Source of the DNA: Desulfitobacterium hafniense DCB-2
GTDB lineage: Bacteria > Bacillota > Desulfitobacteriia > Desulfitobacteriales > Desulfitobacteriaceae
Direction: 5' to 3'
DNA length: 64,000 nucleotides
NCBI RefSeq assembly: GCF_000021925.1
Contig: NC_011830.1
Span: 2,566,501 to 2,630,500 of the forward strand
The stretch's first letter is position 1, and the number at the start of each line of letters is the position of its first letter. The translations under genes and the position numbers were made by a program. This document shows positions 8,776 to 17,112 of this stretch, piece by piece. Under the pieces are notes generated by a model. That model had not been told where the DNA came from, made no database searches, and was given only the letters and a program-made list of their open reading frames with translations.

Positions 8776-9684
8776 ATGAAAGAAATGCGGCCGGCTCTTT
8801 GGTCCGATATGGAGCGACTGAAAGCTATCTGGAAGCTTTGCTTTGGGGATGAGGATTCCTTTATTGATTTTTATTTTGCCCGGCGTTTTCAGCCGGAACA
8901 GGTTGCTGTCTATCTTGTCGATCAGGTCATTACGGCGATGCTGACCATGATTCCGATCCAATATGTGGACGGTCCTGAGGGGGAGAAGACCAGGCAAGGC
9001 GCTATGCTTTATGCCATTGCCACTCATCCGGATTTTCAGCGCCGGGGGATGGCCTCGGAGCTGATGGAGTGGGCCTTGGCTTATCTGGGAAGCCGGCAGA
9101 TAGAGTTGTGTGTCCTGGTACCTGCTGAAGAGAAGCTGTTCGGCTTTTATGAGAGGCAAGGGTACCAGGCAGGATTTACCCTTCGTGAAGCGGTACTGAA
9201 CCGTGATGAGATTAGGGTTATGGGTAAGGAAACGCCGGACCTTGCGGTTGCGGCTGCCCTTCCTCAAACTTATAACAGCATCCGCAATCAGCTTCTCCGC
9301 GGAACCCCTTATATCGCCTATGGGGAAGAAGAGGTTGCCTATCAAAAACAGGTTTCCCGGCTTTCCGGGGCAGACCTTTACGAACTAAGCAGCGGGGAAG
9401 TTCAGGGGTGCGCGGCTGTGGAATGTTTGACTGAGGATAAGGTTTTGGTTAAGGAGCTTTTAATTCCCGAGGCGCTGATTGCTCAGGGATTGAAGGCCTT
9501 GGCCCAAACCATCCCGGCTCAGGAATTCATCATCCGGACACCTGCCCCTTGGGGTCAGGGGATAGGCGGTCAGATCCGCTCCTTTGGCATGTTGAAAAGA
9601 ACAAGTTCCCGGGAATCCGGACCTACTAATCAAGAGGACAGCCTACCTGGAGAAGGGGCTTATCTTGGGCTTGCTTTCGACTGA
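8776..9684 (+). CDS. GNAT-family N-acetyltransferase (Eis-like)
   Basis: 302 aa. The N-terminal GNAT domain (about 1-130) shows the acetyl-CoA site as ATHPDFQRRGMASELM. The remainder is a second GNAT-like half followed by an SCP2-like tail, the layout of Eis-type acetyltransferases. GGAG lies 8 bases before the ATG. It follows the DUF2156 gene closely and is ended by a hairpin at 9688-9712. The acceptor substrate is unknown. Confidence 0.8.
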   Translation: MKEMRPALWSDMERLKAIWKLCFGDEDSFIDFYFARRFQPEQVAVYLVDQVITAMLTMIPIQYVDGPEGEKTRQGAMLYAIATHPDFQRRGMASELMEWALAYLGSRQIELCVLVPAEEKLFGFYERQGYQAGFTLREAVLNRDEIRVMGKETPDLAVAAALPQTYNSIRNQLLRGTPYIAYGEEEVAYQKQVSRLSGADLYELSSGEVQGCAAVECLTEDKVLVKELLIPEALIAQGLKALAQTIPAQEFIIRTPAPWGQGIGGQIRSFGMLKRTSSRESGPTNQEDSLPGEGAYLGLAFD

Positions 9685-9687
9685 ATC

Positions 9688-9712
9688 AGCCCTGCTTTAG
9701 CAGCGGGGTTCT
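9688..9712 (+). terminator. Hairpin terminator of the GNAT operon
   Basis: CCCTGCTTTAGCAGCGGGG forms an imperfect stem followed by TTCTTTT, just after the GNAT stop codon. Confidence 0.6.
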
Positions 9713-9725
9713 TTTCTGTAAACAA

Positions 9726-9766
9726 AAAAGAACAGGATTGTGATTAACCACAATTTCTGTTCTTTT
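9726..9766. terminator. Bidirectional terminator before the Rpn gene 3' end
   Basis: AAAAGAACAG and CTGTTCTTTT form a perfect outer stem, with an inner TTGTG/CCACAA stem. A-rich and T-rich flanks make it usable from both strands; it likely ends the leftward Rpn transcript. Confidence 0.7.
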
Positions 9767-9805
9767 GGCTTTTAAGGGAGGATTTGGAGTTGCTTGGTTT
9801 GAGGA

Positions 9806-10783
9806 TCAATCTTTTAAGCCTGATATTTCTTCCTCAGACAATCCTGTCGCTTCGGCGATCTTGGTTATTTCAAAGCCCAGAACCAAGAGCTTTTTCGCCA
9901 CTTCAGCTCTACCCTCAGCTCTACCCTCAGCTCTACCCTCAGCTCTACCCTCAGCTTTACCTTCAGCTTTGCCTTCTGCTATTCCCTTTGCTCTGCCTTC
10001 CGCTATTCCTTTTGCCATCCCTTCCTCAAGGGCTTCCTGCAGCCGGAGCTCGGCCTCGCGGATGGCAGCCTTCTCATCCAGGATGGCCTTGCGTCTATCA
10101 AAGTAAGCTTCTCGGATGCGCGGATCCTCGCTGGTTTCCTCCCAGGCGTTCATGGCCTGATACAGTACGGGATCTTTCATGGCAATCTCCTCCAATATCT
10201 GCAAGATTTCCTGATTATCCGCTCCTTCCAGGAGCAACAGCCAGCGGACCAATTCATTTTCCCAGAGACTGATTTCTCGCTTTCGCCACTTAGCCAGCAG
10301 CTTGGGCAGCTCCATGAAGTGTATTTCCAGAACATCGGTCAGCTGAAATTTTTCTTCATCTTCATAAAGATGAAATACATTGTGGTAGCTTGAAGTCTGT
10401 TTCAAGTAATTAAAATCCACTATGTTGATGGATACGGTCTTGGTTAATTCCTTATAGGCCATACCTTCTCTGATCTGGCGGGAGTACATCTGGGCCCAGT
10501 AGTAAAGGGAACGCTTCTCCATGTCATATTGGTTGCTTAATTGAATTTCAATATTGATCTGCATCCCTTGGCTGGTTATGGCCCGCACATCCAGGATGGA
10601 TTTCTTATCCTCTGGATATTCTTTGTTCAACTCCGGATTTATAATCGTGATTTCTTCGATCCGGCGCTCTTGGGGCAGCTTGAGAGCGGCATTGAGAAAG
10701 GCAATGAGGATGGCTTCGTTGCCCTCCTTGCCGAAAATAAGTTTGAAGGCGTAATCAATTTTCAGACTGATGAACTCTTTCAA
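9806..10783 (-). CDS. Rpn-family PD-(D/E)XK nuclease (recombination-promoting)
   Basis: 325 aa from a TTG start at 10783, chosen because AGGTG lies 5-10 bases upstream and family members begin with the motif ISLKIDYAFKLIFG. The N-terminal two thirds carry the nuclease core: D in KIDYAFK, D in ILDVRA and IEIQ in the QINIEIQL segment. Family knowledge: Rpn/YhgA-like proteins are DNA endonucleases often linked to mobile elements. The C-terminal quarter has a run of four-residue repeats (EGRA/EGKA/KGIA) that should form a charged helix. A monocistronic position is likely. Confidence 0.82.
   Translation of the reverse strand: MKEFISLKIDYAFKLIFGKEGNEAILIAFLNAALKLPQERRIEEITIINPELNKEYPEDKKSILDVRAITSQGMQINIEIQLSNQYDMEKRSLYYWAQMYSRQIREGMAYKELTKTVSINIVDFNYLKQTSSYHNVFHLYEDEEKFQLTDVLEIHFMELPKLLAKWRKREISLWENELVRWLLLLEGADNQEILQILEEIAMKDPVLYQAMNAWEETSEDPRIREAYFDRRKAILDEKAAIREAELRLQEALEEGMAKGIAEGRAKGIAEGKAEGKAEGRAEGRAEGRAEGRAEVAKKLLVLGFEITKIAEATGLSEEEISGLKD
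9901..9980 (-). repeat. 12-bp tandem repeats inside the Rpn gene
   Basis: At least five near-identical copies of the 12-base unit CAGCTCTACCCT (plus strand), followed by diverged copies, encode the EGRA repeat. Because 12 is a multiple of three, slippage would change repeat number without breaking the frame. Confidence 0.85.
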
Positions 10784-10974
10784 ACTTTCACCTGCCTCTC
10801 TTAGCAAACACCCTATGGAGTGTGTTACCCATATTATACCATGAAGAAGTGAACACAAAAAGATTATAAAAATGATTTGGGTCAGGGTAGTTTCCCGCCT
10901 CACAAAAGGAGAACCCGTTGGTTGCCCTTATGCTTAAGGAGTATATAACGCAGGTTTATACTCCCAGATAGTGA

Positions 10975-11011
10975 AATTAAGCCCGCTTTAGCAGCGGGCT
11001 TAATTCCCTTT
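10975..11011. terminator. Perfect 12-bp hairpin upstream of degV
   Basis: AATTAAGCCCGC and GCGGGCTTAATT pair perfectly around TTTAGCA and are followed by CCCTTTT. A second hairpin, GGAGTATA/TATACTCC, lies at 10938-10964. No gene on the plus strand ends here, so this looks like a leader or small-RNA terminator rather than the end of an operon. Confidence 0.6.
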
Positions 11012-11064
11012 TATCTTCTTTTATTGTAGAATTGAAAGTAATTATAAAAAAAGGAGATGAACAA

Positions 11065-11922
11065 ATGGCCGTCCGTGTGTTAACCGATAGCACAAGCTAC
11101 ATAGATGATGAAGCAAGACAAGAATTGGAGATAAGACGGGTGTCTTTGAATGTCTCTTTTGGTGATCAATCACTGCGGGAAAGCGACTTAGCCAATGAAG
11201 AGTTTTACAAGATGATGGAAGCCAAGGGGATACCCACCTCTTCTCAGCCTTCCATCGGTGAATTTTATCAGGAGATGGAAAAAGTGGTCTCGGCAGGTGA
11301 AAGCTTGTGCGGGATTTTCCTATCCTCCGATATGAGCGGGACCTTTTCCACCGCTCAATTAGCGAAAGAGATGGTTCTGGAAAACTATCCCGATGCCCAG
11401 ATCGAGATCATTGATTCCCGCTCCAATTCTATGCAATTAGGATTTGCCGTGATGCAGGGAGCCCGGGCTGCCCAAGCCAGGAAGAGCCTGGCTGAGGTCA
11501 AAGAGGTTGTGCTGCAGACGATTAAGCGCAGTCGTTTTTTGTTTATACCGGATAATCTGGACTATTTGAAAAAGGGGGGCCGGATCGGCGGAGCCGGTGC
11601 CTTAATCGGTAATCTGTTTAAAATTATTCCCATTCTCACGGTGGAAGAGGGTAAGGTTCTGGTTCTGACCAAGGTGCGGCATAAGGAGAAAGCCGTGTTG
11701 GCCATGATTGATAAGATGCTTGAGGACATCGGCGCCTATGGGTTAGGGGAGATTGCGGTTCACCATATTAATTGCCTCGATGAAGCCCAGGCCTTGGTGA
11801 AGAAAATTAAAGATAAGGTCACTGCCAATATTAAGGTGATGCCTATCGGTCCGGTGATCGGACTTCATGTCGGCCCCGGCGCTATTGGGATCGTTTATTA
11901 TACAGAACATGATTTGCGCTGA
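11065..11922 (+). CDS. DegV-family fatty-acid-binding protein
   Basis: 285 aa from the ATG after AAAGGAGATG. It shows DegV signatures: an N-terminal VLTDSTSYID, FLSSDMSGTF near residue 95, the IEIIDSRSNSMQLGF segment, and a C-terminal GPVIGLHVGPGAIGI. Family knowledge: DegV/FakB proteins bind fatty acids and present them to a FakA kinase for phosphorylation. FakA is not in the window. The 3' end overlaps the convergent methyltransferase gene by 25 bases. Confidence 0.88.
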   Translation: MAVRVLTDSTSYIDDEARQELEIRRVSLNVSFGDQSLRESDLANEEFYKMMEAKGIPTSSQPSIGEFYQEMEKVVSAGESLCGIFLSSDMSGTFSTAQLAKEMVLENYPDAQIEIIDSRSNSMQLGFAVMQGARAAQARKSLAEVKEVVLQTIKRSRFLFIPDNLDYLKKGGRIGGAGALIGNLFKIIPILTVEEGKVLVLTKVRHKEKAVLAMIDKMLEDIGAYGLGEIAVHHINCLDEAQALVKKIKDKVTANIKVMPIGPVIGLHVGPGAIGIVYYTEHDLR

Positions 11923-12803
11923 AAAAAGTTGCCCTTAAAGATGGTTTTAAATTTATTCACACATCTCTCTTTAAAGGTCGGCGGCTTAGGCGGTTCCGGG
12001 GGTGTGGGCTTGCGGCCGCTCACCAGGCCGAAGCCGAAATACCCTTTATAGTATTTCATAAAATTGGCATTTTGCTGCAAGCGTCTGTAGAGGCCCGGTT
12101 GGCTGGAGACCTTTTGCACCAGATCCTTAACCAGCATCCAGTCATTTTTCAGTTCGTTTAAGACGAGGTTGCTGTTGGTGTTCTGCAGGGCCTGGGGATT
12201 TTTGATTTCTACGTCCACAAACCCTGCTGCGGTCAAGGTTTTGTTCCACTCCTCAAAAGACAGGGGATCAGTGCCTTGGCCATAGCAGAGCTCCATCTGA
12301 GCGCGGAGCTGGGGGGGCAGCTCATAGAGCAGAGCCATCTCCAGATCGGCAATCCGGCCTTCAGGTTTTAAGACGCGAAAGAACTCCTGATAGACTTTGC
12401 CTTTATCTAAGAAGACGGTGATCGATTCGCACATGATCCAATCAAAATGATCGTCGGGAAAGGGCAGGCGGTTGACATCGGCTACCCTGAATTCCACCAG
12501 ATGAGCTACTCCTTCATGCTCGGCTCTCTGCCGGGCTTTTTCGATCATTTGGGAATTGATATCGACACCGATAATTTTGCAGCCCTTGTTTTTGGCCAAA
12601 TAGCAGGCGGTAAGACCGCTGCCGCAGCCTGCGTCAAGAATGAAATCCCCGTCGTTGACATCCATAACTTCCAGGTTTTTGACGGTGGCGGGAAATCCTC
12701 CCGGATGGGAGCTCCCAATGCCCAGCCAGGCTAAGAGCTCAAAGTAATTCATGGTTTCAATGGATTTGTTTTTTTCTATCGAATCAAGTTGAACAGCTTC
12801 CAT
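11898..12803 (-). CDS. SAM-dependent methyltransferase
   Basis: 301 aa, class I Rossmann methyltransferase. The SAM-binding loop ILDAGCGSGLTACYLA lies near residue 55, the acidic motif II is IIGVDIN, and motif IV is WIMCESITVF. The ending is proline-rich and basic (GRKPTPPEPPKPP). GGAAGGG precedes the ATG. It is divergent from the plsY-like gene. The methyl acceptor is unknown; the fold matches small-molecule or lipid methyltransferases (Methyltransf_11 type). Confidence 0.82.
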   Translation of the reverse strand: MEAVQLDSIEKNKSIETMNYFELLAWLGIGSSHPGGFPATVKNLEVMDVNDGDFILDAGCGSGLTACYLAKNKGCKIIGVDINSQMIEKARQRAEHEGVAHLVEFRVADVNRLPFPDDHFDWIMCESITVFLDKGKVYQEFFRVLKPEGRIADLEMALLYELPPQLRAQMELCYGQGTDPLSFEEWNKTLTAAGFVDVEIKNPQALQNTNSNLVLNELKNDWMLVKDLVQKVSSQPGLYRRLQQNANFMKYYKGYFGFGLVSGRKPTPPEPPKPPTFKERCVNKFKTIFKGNFFQRKSCSV

Positions 12804-12896
12804 GCTACCCTTCCTTTCTCTTAGCAGAATAATAAACTGTCAAGGATATGGAAAGATATTCCATACATATGGTAGTATATTCCTAGAGGGGAAGAA

Positions 12897-13505
12897 ATGA
12901 AGCTTGCATCAAAGGAGGCTGGGATGATCGATCTGTTCATGATCTTGGGTGCTTATCTCCTGGGAGGGATGAGCACCGGGTACTATCTTGTCAAACTGTG
13001 GCGGCAGGAAGATGTTCGCAACCAGGGGTCCGGGGCAACGGGGGCCACCAATGCGGGAAGAGTTCTGGGCAAGAAGGGATTTTTGCTTACCTTAATGGGT
13101 GATGCCCTCAAGGGAGCCTTGGCGCCGGCCTTGTCCATGCATTTCAACCTATCGCTGACTACCCTTATTCTTTGTTTGATCGCAGGTGTGGCCGGGCATA
13201 TCTGGCCCTTGCAGCTGGGCCTGCGCGGGGGGAAGGGAGTCGCACCGGCACTGGGCGGAATTCTGGTCGTCGATCCCATGCTGGCTTCGGCTGCGGCAGG
13301 GGTGTTCCTGTTTGTTTTAGCTTTGACCCGCCAATTCACTTTAAGCGGTCTGGCGGCGATTCTGGGCGCACCCATTCTGTCCTTGATCATGGCGAGACCC
13401 TTTGAGCAGTCGGCAGGTTTGGCTGTTCTGGCTATCTTCATACTCTTGGCTCACCGGAAGAATATCCGGGAGATGCTGAATAAATCATCGCAAAGGAGAA
13501 GGTAA
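12897..13505 (+). CDS. plsY: PlsY-like glycerol-3-phosphate acyltransferase
   Basis: 202-aa membrane protein with about five helices. PlsY motifs are visible: GSGATGATNAGRVLG (motif 1, about 41-55), GGKGVAPALGG (motif 2, about 111-121), and a weaker third region. Family knowledge: PlsY moves an acyl group from acyl-phosphate to glycerol-3-phosphate. Translation may start at the ATG at 12897 (GAGGGGAAG upstream) or at the ATG nine codons later (GGAGG upstream). The stop overlaps the start of the next gene (TAATG), so the two are coupled. Coupling to an acyltransferase-aminotransferase fusion is unusual and raises the chance that this is a specialised paralogue. Confidence 0.82.
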   Translation: MKLASKEAGMIDLFMILGAYLLGGMSTGYYLVKLWRQEDVRNQGSGATGATNAGRVLGKKGFLLTLMGDALKGALAPALSMHFNLSLTTLILCLIAGVAGHIWPLQLGLRGGKGVAPALGGILVVDPMLASAAAGVFLFVLALTRQFTLSGLAAILGAPILSLIMARPFEQSAGLAVLAIFILLAHRKNIREMLNKSSQRRR

Positions 13506-15130
13506 TGGCAAGTACGGATTTAAGCTTTAAAATTGCCGCTGCTGAAGAGGAGTTTGAACAAATCCACCGCTTAAACTACAAAACCTTTGTCAAAGAAATT
13601 CCTCAACATGAAGTGAACAGCCAGGAACGGCTGGTTGATCCATTCCACCAGGAAAATACCTATTGCATCGCTTTGCACCGGGGAAAACTCATGGGGATGT
13701 TGGCCTGCCGGGACAAACGGCCTTTTTCCATCGATCGGAAATTGGCGGATTTAGATTCCTATCTGCCTCCTTATAGCTCAATCTGCGAAATTCGTCTCTT
13801 GGCCGTGGAGAAGGAGGTGCGGGGGACGCGGGTGCTGCTGGGGCTGATGAGCCTGCTTTTTGAGCATTGTCAGAAAAAAGGTTATGATCTGGCCGTAATC
13901 TCTGGTACAGTAAGGCAGCTGAAATTATATAATCACCTGGGCTTTAAGCCTTTTGGTCCTCTGGTAGGGACAGCGGCGGCTTCTTATCAGCCCATGTACA
14001 TGACACGGGAGCAGATGAGTCAAAAGCTTATCGAATTGTTTAAGGCTTTCCAAAGCAAGGATGGCCGGAGAGATAGTGTGAATTTTCTTCCCGGGCCGGT
14101 CAAACTTCGCCGGGAAGTGCAAGAGGCCTTAGGGAGACCTCCCCGTTCTCACCGGTCGGAGGAATTCCTGGCAGTAATGGCCCGAATCAAAGAGCAACTG
14201 GCCCAATGGCTGAAGGTTCACTATGTTCAGATCCTGCTGGGATCAGGGACTTTGGCCAATGATGTGGTGGGGGCTTATCTCCGCACGGCTCTGGGGCAGA
14301 AAAAAGGCCTGGTTCTCAGCAACGGTGAGTTCGGGAACCGTTTGCTGGATCAGGCGCGACGGGCAGGTCTCAATTTTGAAGACTATAGTATTCCTTGGGG
14401 AAAAGGGTTCGATTATGAAGACATTGAAAAACACCTGAGCAAGGGGGAGGGTTCGATTCAGTGGCTCTGGGCGGTCCATTTGGAAACCTCCACCGGAGTG
14501 CTCAATGATTTGCCAAGACTGAAGGCCCTCTGTCACCGCCAGCGCATTCCTCTGGCTGTGGATTGCGTGAGTTCCATCGGTGCGGTACCAGTGGACTTAA
14601 GTGGGGTCTATTTAGCCACCGGAGTCAGCGGCAAAGCCCTCTGTTCCTATCCCGGGCTGAGTTTCGTCTTTTATAATCAGGCCCTGGAGGGCGGAAGACT
14701 GCCCCGCTATATGGATCTGGGATTATATCAACAGTCGGAGGGGGTTCCTTTTACCCAATCCTCCAATCTCATCTATGCCTTGGAGCAGGCTTTGCACTAT
14801 GCGGCAGAAAGAGAGCTGTGCATTAACCAAAGACAGGGGGAGTGGCTCAGAGCGAAGCTGCAGGAGCTTGGATTTCAAGTATTAGCCTTACCGGAAGACG
14901 CCGCCCCCAATATACTTACTCTGGTACTGCCCCGGGAAGTGCCATCCCTGGAGTGCGGTGAGCTATTGGAGGAAGAGGGCTATGTTCTCAGCTATCGCAG
15001 CGCCTATCTTTTTCAGCGCAACTGGGTCCAAATCTGCTTAATGGGGGAATATGAACCTGAGCAAATTTACGCCTTTCCGGAAATGCTGGCAGAATGTATG
15101 AAGAAATGTGGATTAAGAAAAGGTAAGTAA
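13505..15130 (+). CDS. Fusion: N-acyltransferase (GNAT/FeeM-like) + class V aminotransferase
   Basis: 541 aa with two domains. Residues 1 to about 175 form a GNAT-like domain resembling N-acyl amino acid synthases (LNYKTFVKEIPQHE, then ICEIRLLAVEKEVRGTRV, and YNHLGFKPFGP...YQPMY). Residues from about 192 form a fold-type I PLP enzyme of the alanine-glyoxylate/serine-pyruvate type: NFLPGP opening, GSGTLAND, D353 in AVDCVSS, and the PLP lysine K377 in GVSGKALCSYPG. The start overlaps the plsY stop, and AAAGGAGAAGG serves as ribosome site. The two halves suggest production of an amino acid followed by its N-acylation, but the substrate is inference. MscL follows 13 bases downstream. Confidence 0.8.
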   Translation: MASTDLSFKIAAAEEEFEQIHRLNYKTFVKEIPQHEVNSQERLVDPFHQENTYCIALHRGKLMGMLACRDKRPFSIDRKLADLDSYLPPYSSICEIRLLAVEKEVRGTRVLLGLMSLLFEHCQKKGYDLAVISGTVRQLKLYNHLGFKPFGPLVGTAAASYQPMYMTREQMSQKLIELFKAFQSKDGRRDSVNFLPGPVKLRREVQEALGRPPRSHRSEEFLAVMARIKEQLAQWLKVHYVQILLGSGTLANDVVGAYLRTALGQKKGLVLSNGEFGNRLLDQARRAGLNFEDYSIPWGKGFDYEDIEKHLSKGEGSIQWLWAVHLETSTGVLNDLPRLKALCHRQRIPLAVDCVSSIGAVPVDLSGVYLATGVSGKALCSYPGLSFVFYNQALEGGRLPRYMDLGLYQQSEGVPFTQSSNLIYALEQALHYAAERELCINQRQGEWLRAKLQELGFQVLALPEDAAPNILTLVLPREVPSLECGELLEEEGYVLSYRSAYLFQRNWVQICLMGEYEPEQIYAFPEMLAECMKKCGLRKGK

Positions 15131-15143
15131 GGGAGAATAGAAA

Positions 15144-15596
15144 ATGTGGAAAGAGTTTAAAGAATTTGCCATGAAAGGGAATGTCATTGATCTGGCTGTG
15201 GGCGTTATTATCGGAGGCGCTTTCGGCAAAATCGTCACTTCCTTGGTCAATGATGTGATTATGCCTTTGGTAGGGCTTCTCCTGGGTCAGATGGATTTTT
15301 CCAATGCCTTTATTACTCTGGGAAAGGGAGATTTTGCTACCATTGCCGAGGCTCAGGCGGCCAAGGTCCCTACCTTGAATTATGGATTATTCATTAATAA
15401 TGTCGTGGATTTTCTGATCATCGCCTTTACTATTTTCATTGTAATCAAGCAGATCAACCGGTTTAACAGAAAGAAGGAAGTTAAGGAAGAGGTGGCAGAG
15501 GAAAAGGCTACCAAGCCCTGTCCTTATTGCTATGTGGAAATCCATAAGGAGGCGACACGGTGCCCTCATTGTACTTCGGTTTTGGAGAGCCCTTGA
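15144..15596 (+). CDS. mscL: Large-conductance mechanosensitive channel with zinc-ribbon tail
   Basis: 150-aa MscL. The N-terminal amphipathic segment MWKEFKEFAMKGNVIDLAVG leads into TM1, and TM2 lies near residues 85-108. The family is usually about 130-150 aa. The last 25 residues hold CPYC...CPHC, a zinc ribbon not found in E. coli MscL. The channel opens on membrane tension to release solutes after osmotic down-shock. GGGAG precedes the ATG. It lies in the same transcription unit as the plsY and fusion genes, by spacing. Confidence 0.92.
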   Translation: MWKEFKEFAMKGNVIDLAVGVIIGGAFGKIVTSLVNDVIMPLVGLLLGQMDFSNAFITLGKGDFATIAEAQAAKVPTLNYGLFINNVVDFLIIAFTIFIVIKQINRFNRKKEVKEEVAEEKATKPCPYCYVEIHKEATRCPHCTSVLESP

Positions 15597-15606
15597 AAGC
15601 AGGTCT

Positions 15607-15820
15607 CCAGGATTTTGTTTTACACCGGTCGCTCAATAAGCTGCGCGGACAAAACTAACGCGAAAAGCCCGCCGCTCCGTCGGGTGCCCGGCCAAATCGC
15701 TCCTGCTCAATGGCCGGTTGGAAACGTCCTGTTTCCAACCCGACTCCACTGCGTGCTTTTCGCGAAGTTTTGTTTCCGCTCGCTTAAATTCGCTTCCTTC
15801 CTGTAAAACAAAATCCTTGG
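15607..15820. repeat. Large nested inverted repeat / structured intergenic element
   Basis: The outer arms pair almost perfectly: CCAGGATTTTGTTTTACA at the left, TGTAAAACAAAATCCTTGG at the right. Inside them, GGACAAAACT..CGCGAAAAGC pairs with GCTTTTCGCG..AGTTTTGT..CC, and the centre has two more hairpins (GGCC...GGCC and GGTTGGAAAC/GTTTCCAACC). The whole 214 bases can fold as one long stem with side loops. There is no coding frame. It could be an MITE-like or REP-like genomic repeat, or an RNA; mscL ends just before it, so it could also act as a terminator. Confidence 0.7.
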
Positions 15821-16057
15821 GCCGCTTCTTGGGCTTAAATGGGCGGGGCGTTGTGGGAGCTGTGGGGTAAGCTAATCTTATCCGAGCTGCTTTTTCTGTC
15901 TTTACCGACGCCGCTTGAGGCGGCAGGGTCGGCGATGCTTAGTGGGGGGCTCTGGAGGGGCTTGGGTTGAGCTCAGTGATGCCTTGCAAAGAGCCTCAGG
16001 TCCTCGGGCCTCCCAAGTCCCGGCCCTGAAGCTATGGAGTACGCGTTGTGGGTAAAG
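15821..16057. other. Intergenic, no gene seen
   Basis: GC-rich, G-biased spacer with one hairpin (CCGACGCCGC near 15905 pairing with GCGGC..GTCGG to 15932) that may end the leftward pseudouridine-synthase transcript. No credible reading frame. Confidence 0.5.
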
Positions 16058-16966
16058 CTACTCGACCCGGGCCAGTTCCCGCAAAAGCCTCTGCAAATCC
16101 TCGGGCAGAGGAGCTTGGATGGTGGTGAGTTCACCGGTCAGAGGATGGTTGAACTCGTAGATGGAGGAGTGGAGGGCTTGGCGGTTTATTCTTGCCAGAT
16201 TGCCCCCATAGAGGTCGTCTCCTAAAAGAGGATGCCCCAGATGTTGGCAATGGACCCGAATCTGGTGGGTGCGGCCTGTCTCCAGGATAAACTCCAGCAG
16301 GGAGGCGTCTTGATAACGCTCCAGAACTTTGTAAAGGGTGACTGCAGGTGAGCCCTCCGGGGAAATCTGTCTTTGGATAAAGCTGTCCGGGGCAAGGGCA
16401 ATAGGGGCCTTGATGGTGCCCTGATCTTCCATCACCTGGCCTTCTACGATTCCCCGGTAGCATTTGTGAATGCGGCCATGGGCGTGCTGCCAAGCCATCT
16501 GCTGGTGGGCGAACTGATTTTTGCCGATCACGACCACTCCTGAGGTGTTGCGGTCGATGCGGTGGATGGGGCGAAAGGGGCGCGCTTCTCCTTTGGCCAG
16601 CCAATAGCCGACAACGGCGTTGCCGATGGTTCCCCTGGGATAGCGGGGTGTAGGATGAACGACCTGCCCGGCCGGTTTATTGATGGCGATAAAATAGTCG
16701 TCTTCGTAAAGAATCTCCAGGGGCAGGTTTTCGCCGGGGATACTATTGATTTCCGGGGGTTGAAGTTGGACGGACAGAGTCTCACCGGCTTTTCCCCGGG
16801 TTGTCAAAAAGGTGAACGCTCCATTGACCCAGACCCGTTCTCCTTGTTTCAGATGCTGGATTAATTTACGGGAGAAATGGAAGCGGCGGTAAAGGATGTC
16901 CTGGTATTTCACTCCGTCATCCTGGGGCTGGAGGGTATAGGTCCAAAGGTCTTGCTCATGATTCAT
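16058..16966 (-). CDS. RluA/RluD-family pseudouridine synthase
   Basis: 302 aa. An S4-like N-terminal RNA-binding region (SRKLIQHLKQGERVWVNG) precedes the catalytic domain, whose motif HRIDRNTSGVVV carries the catalytic Asp at about 138. INKPAGQVVHPT and the C-terminal RTHQIRVHCQHLGHPLLGD motif are also typical. The enzyme isomerises uridine to pseudouridine in rRNA or tRNA; the exact site cannot be told. It starts at an ATG and is transcribed leftward, divergent from the aminopeptidase. Confidence 0.9.
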   Translation of the reverse strand: MNHEQDLWTYTLQPQDDGVKYQDILYRRFHFSRKLIQHLKQGERVWVNGAFTFLTTRGKAGETLSVQLQPPEINSIPGENLPLEILYEDDYFIAINKPAGQVVHPTPRYPRGTIGNAVVGYWLAKGEARPFRPIHRIDRNTSGVVVIGKNQFAHQQMAWQHAHGRIHKCYRGIVEGQVMEDQGTIKAPIALAPDSFIQRQISPEGSPAVTLYKVLERYQDASLLEFILETGRTHQIRVHCQHLGHPLLGDDLYGGNLARINRQALHSSIYEFNHPLTGELTTIQAPLPEDLQRLLRELARVE

Positions 16967-17112
16967 GCTGCATGCTGCTCCTTGTCGTGTGGTAGGTGTC
17001 TTGTGGTAGGCGTCCTTAGAAAGGAATTTCCGGCAGGACTATAGAATTATTACAGAGATATGCCAAATAGGTGGCGCACATAATAAATACCAAGAGAAAG
17101 AAGGCAAGATCA

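Noticed and set aside
9899..9975. CRISPR-like array
   Set aside because: The 12-base units are directly adjacent with no spacers and lie in frame within a coding sequence.
15615..15806. 63-codon open frame within the inverted repeat
   Set aside because: It lies wholly inside a palindromic structure, lacks a ribosome site, and its composition follows the repeat rather than protein coding.
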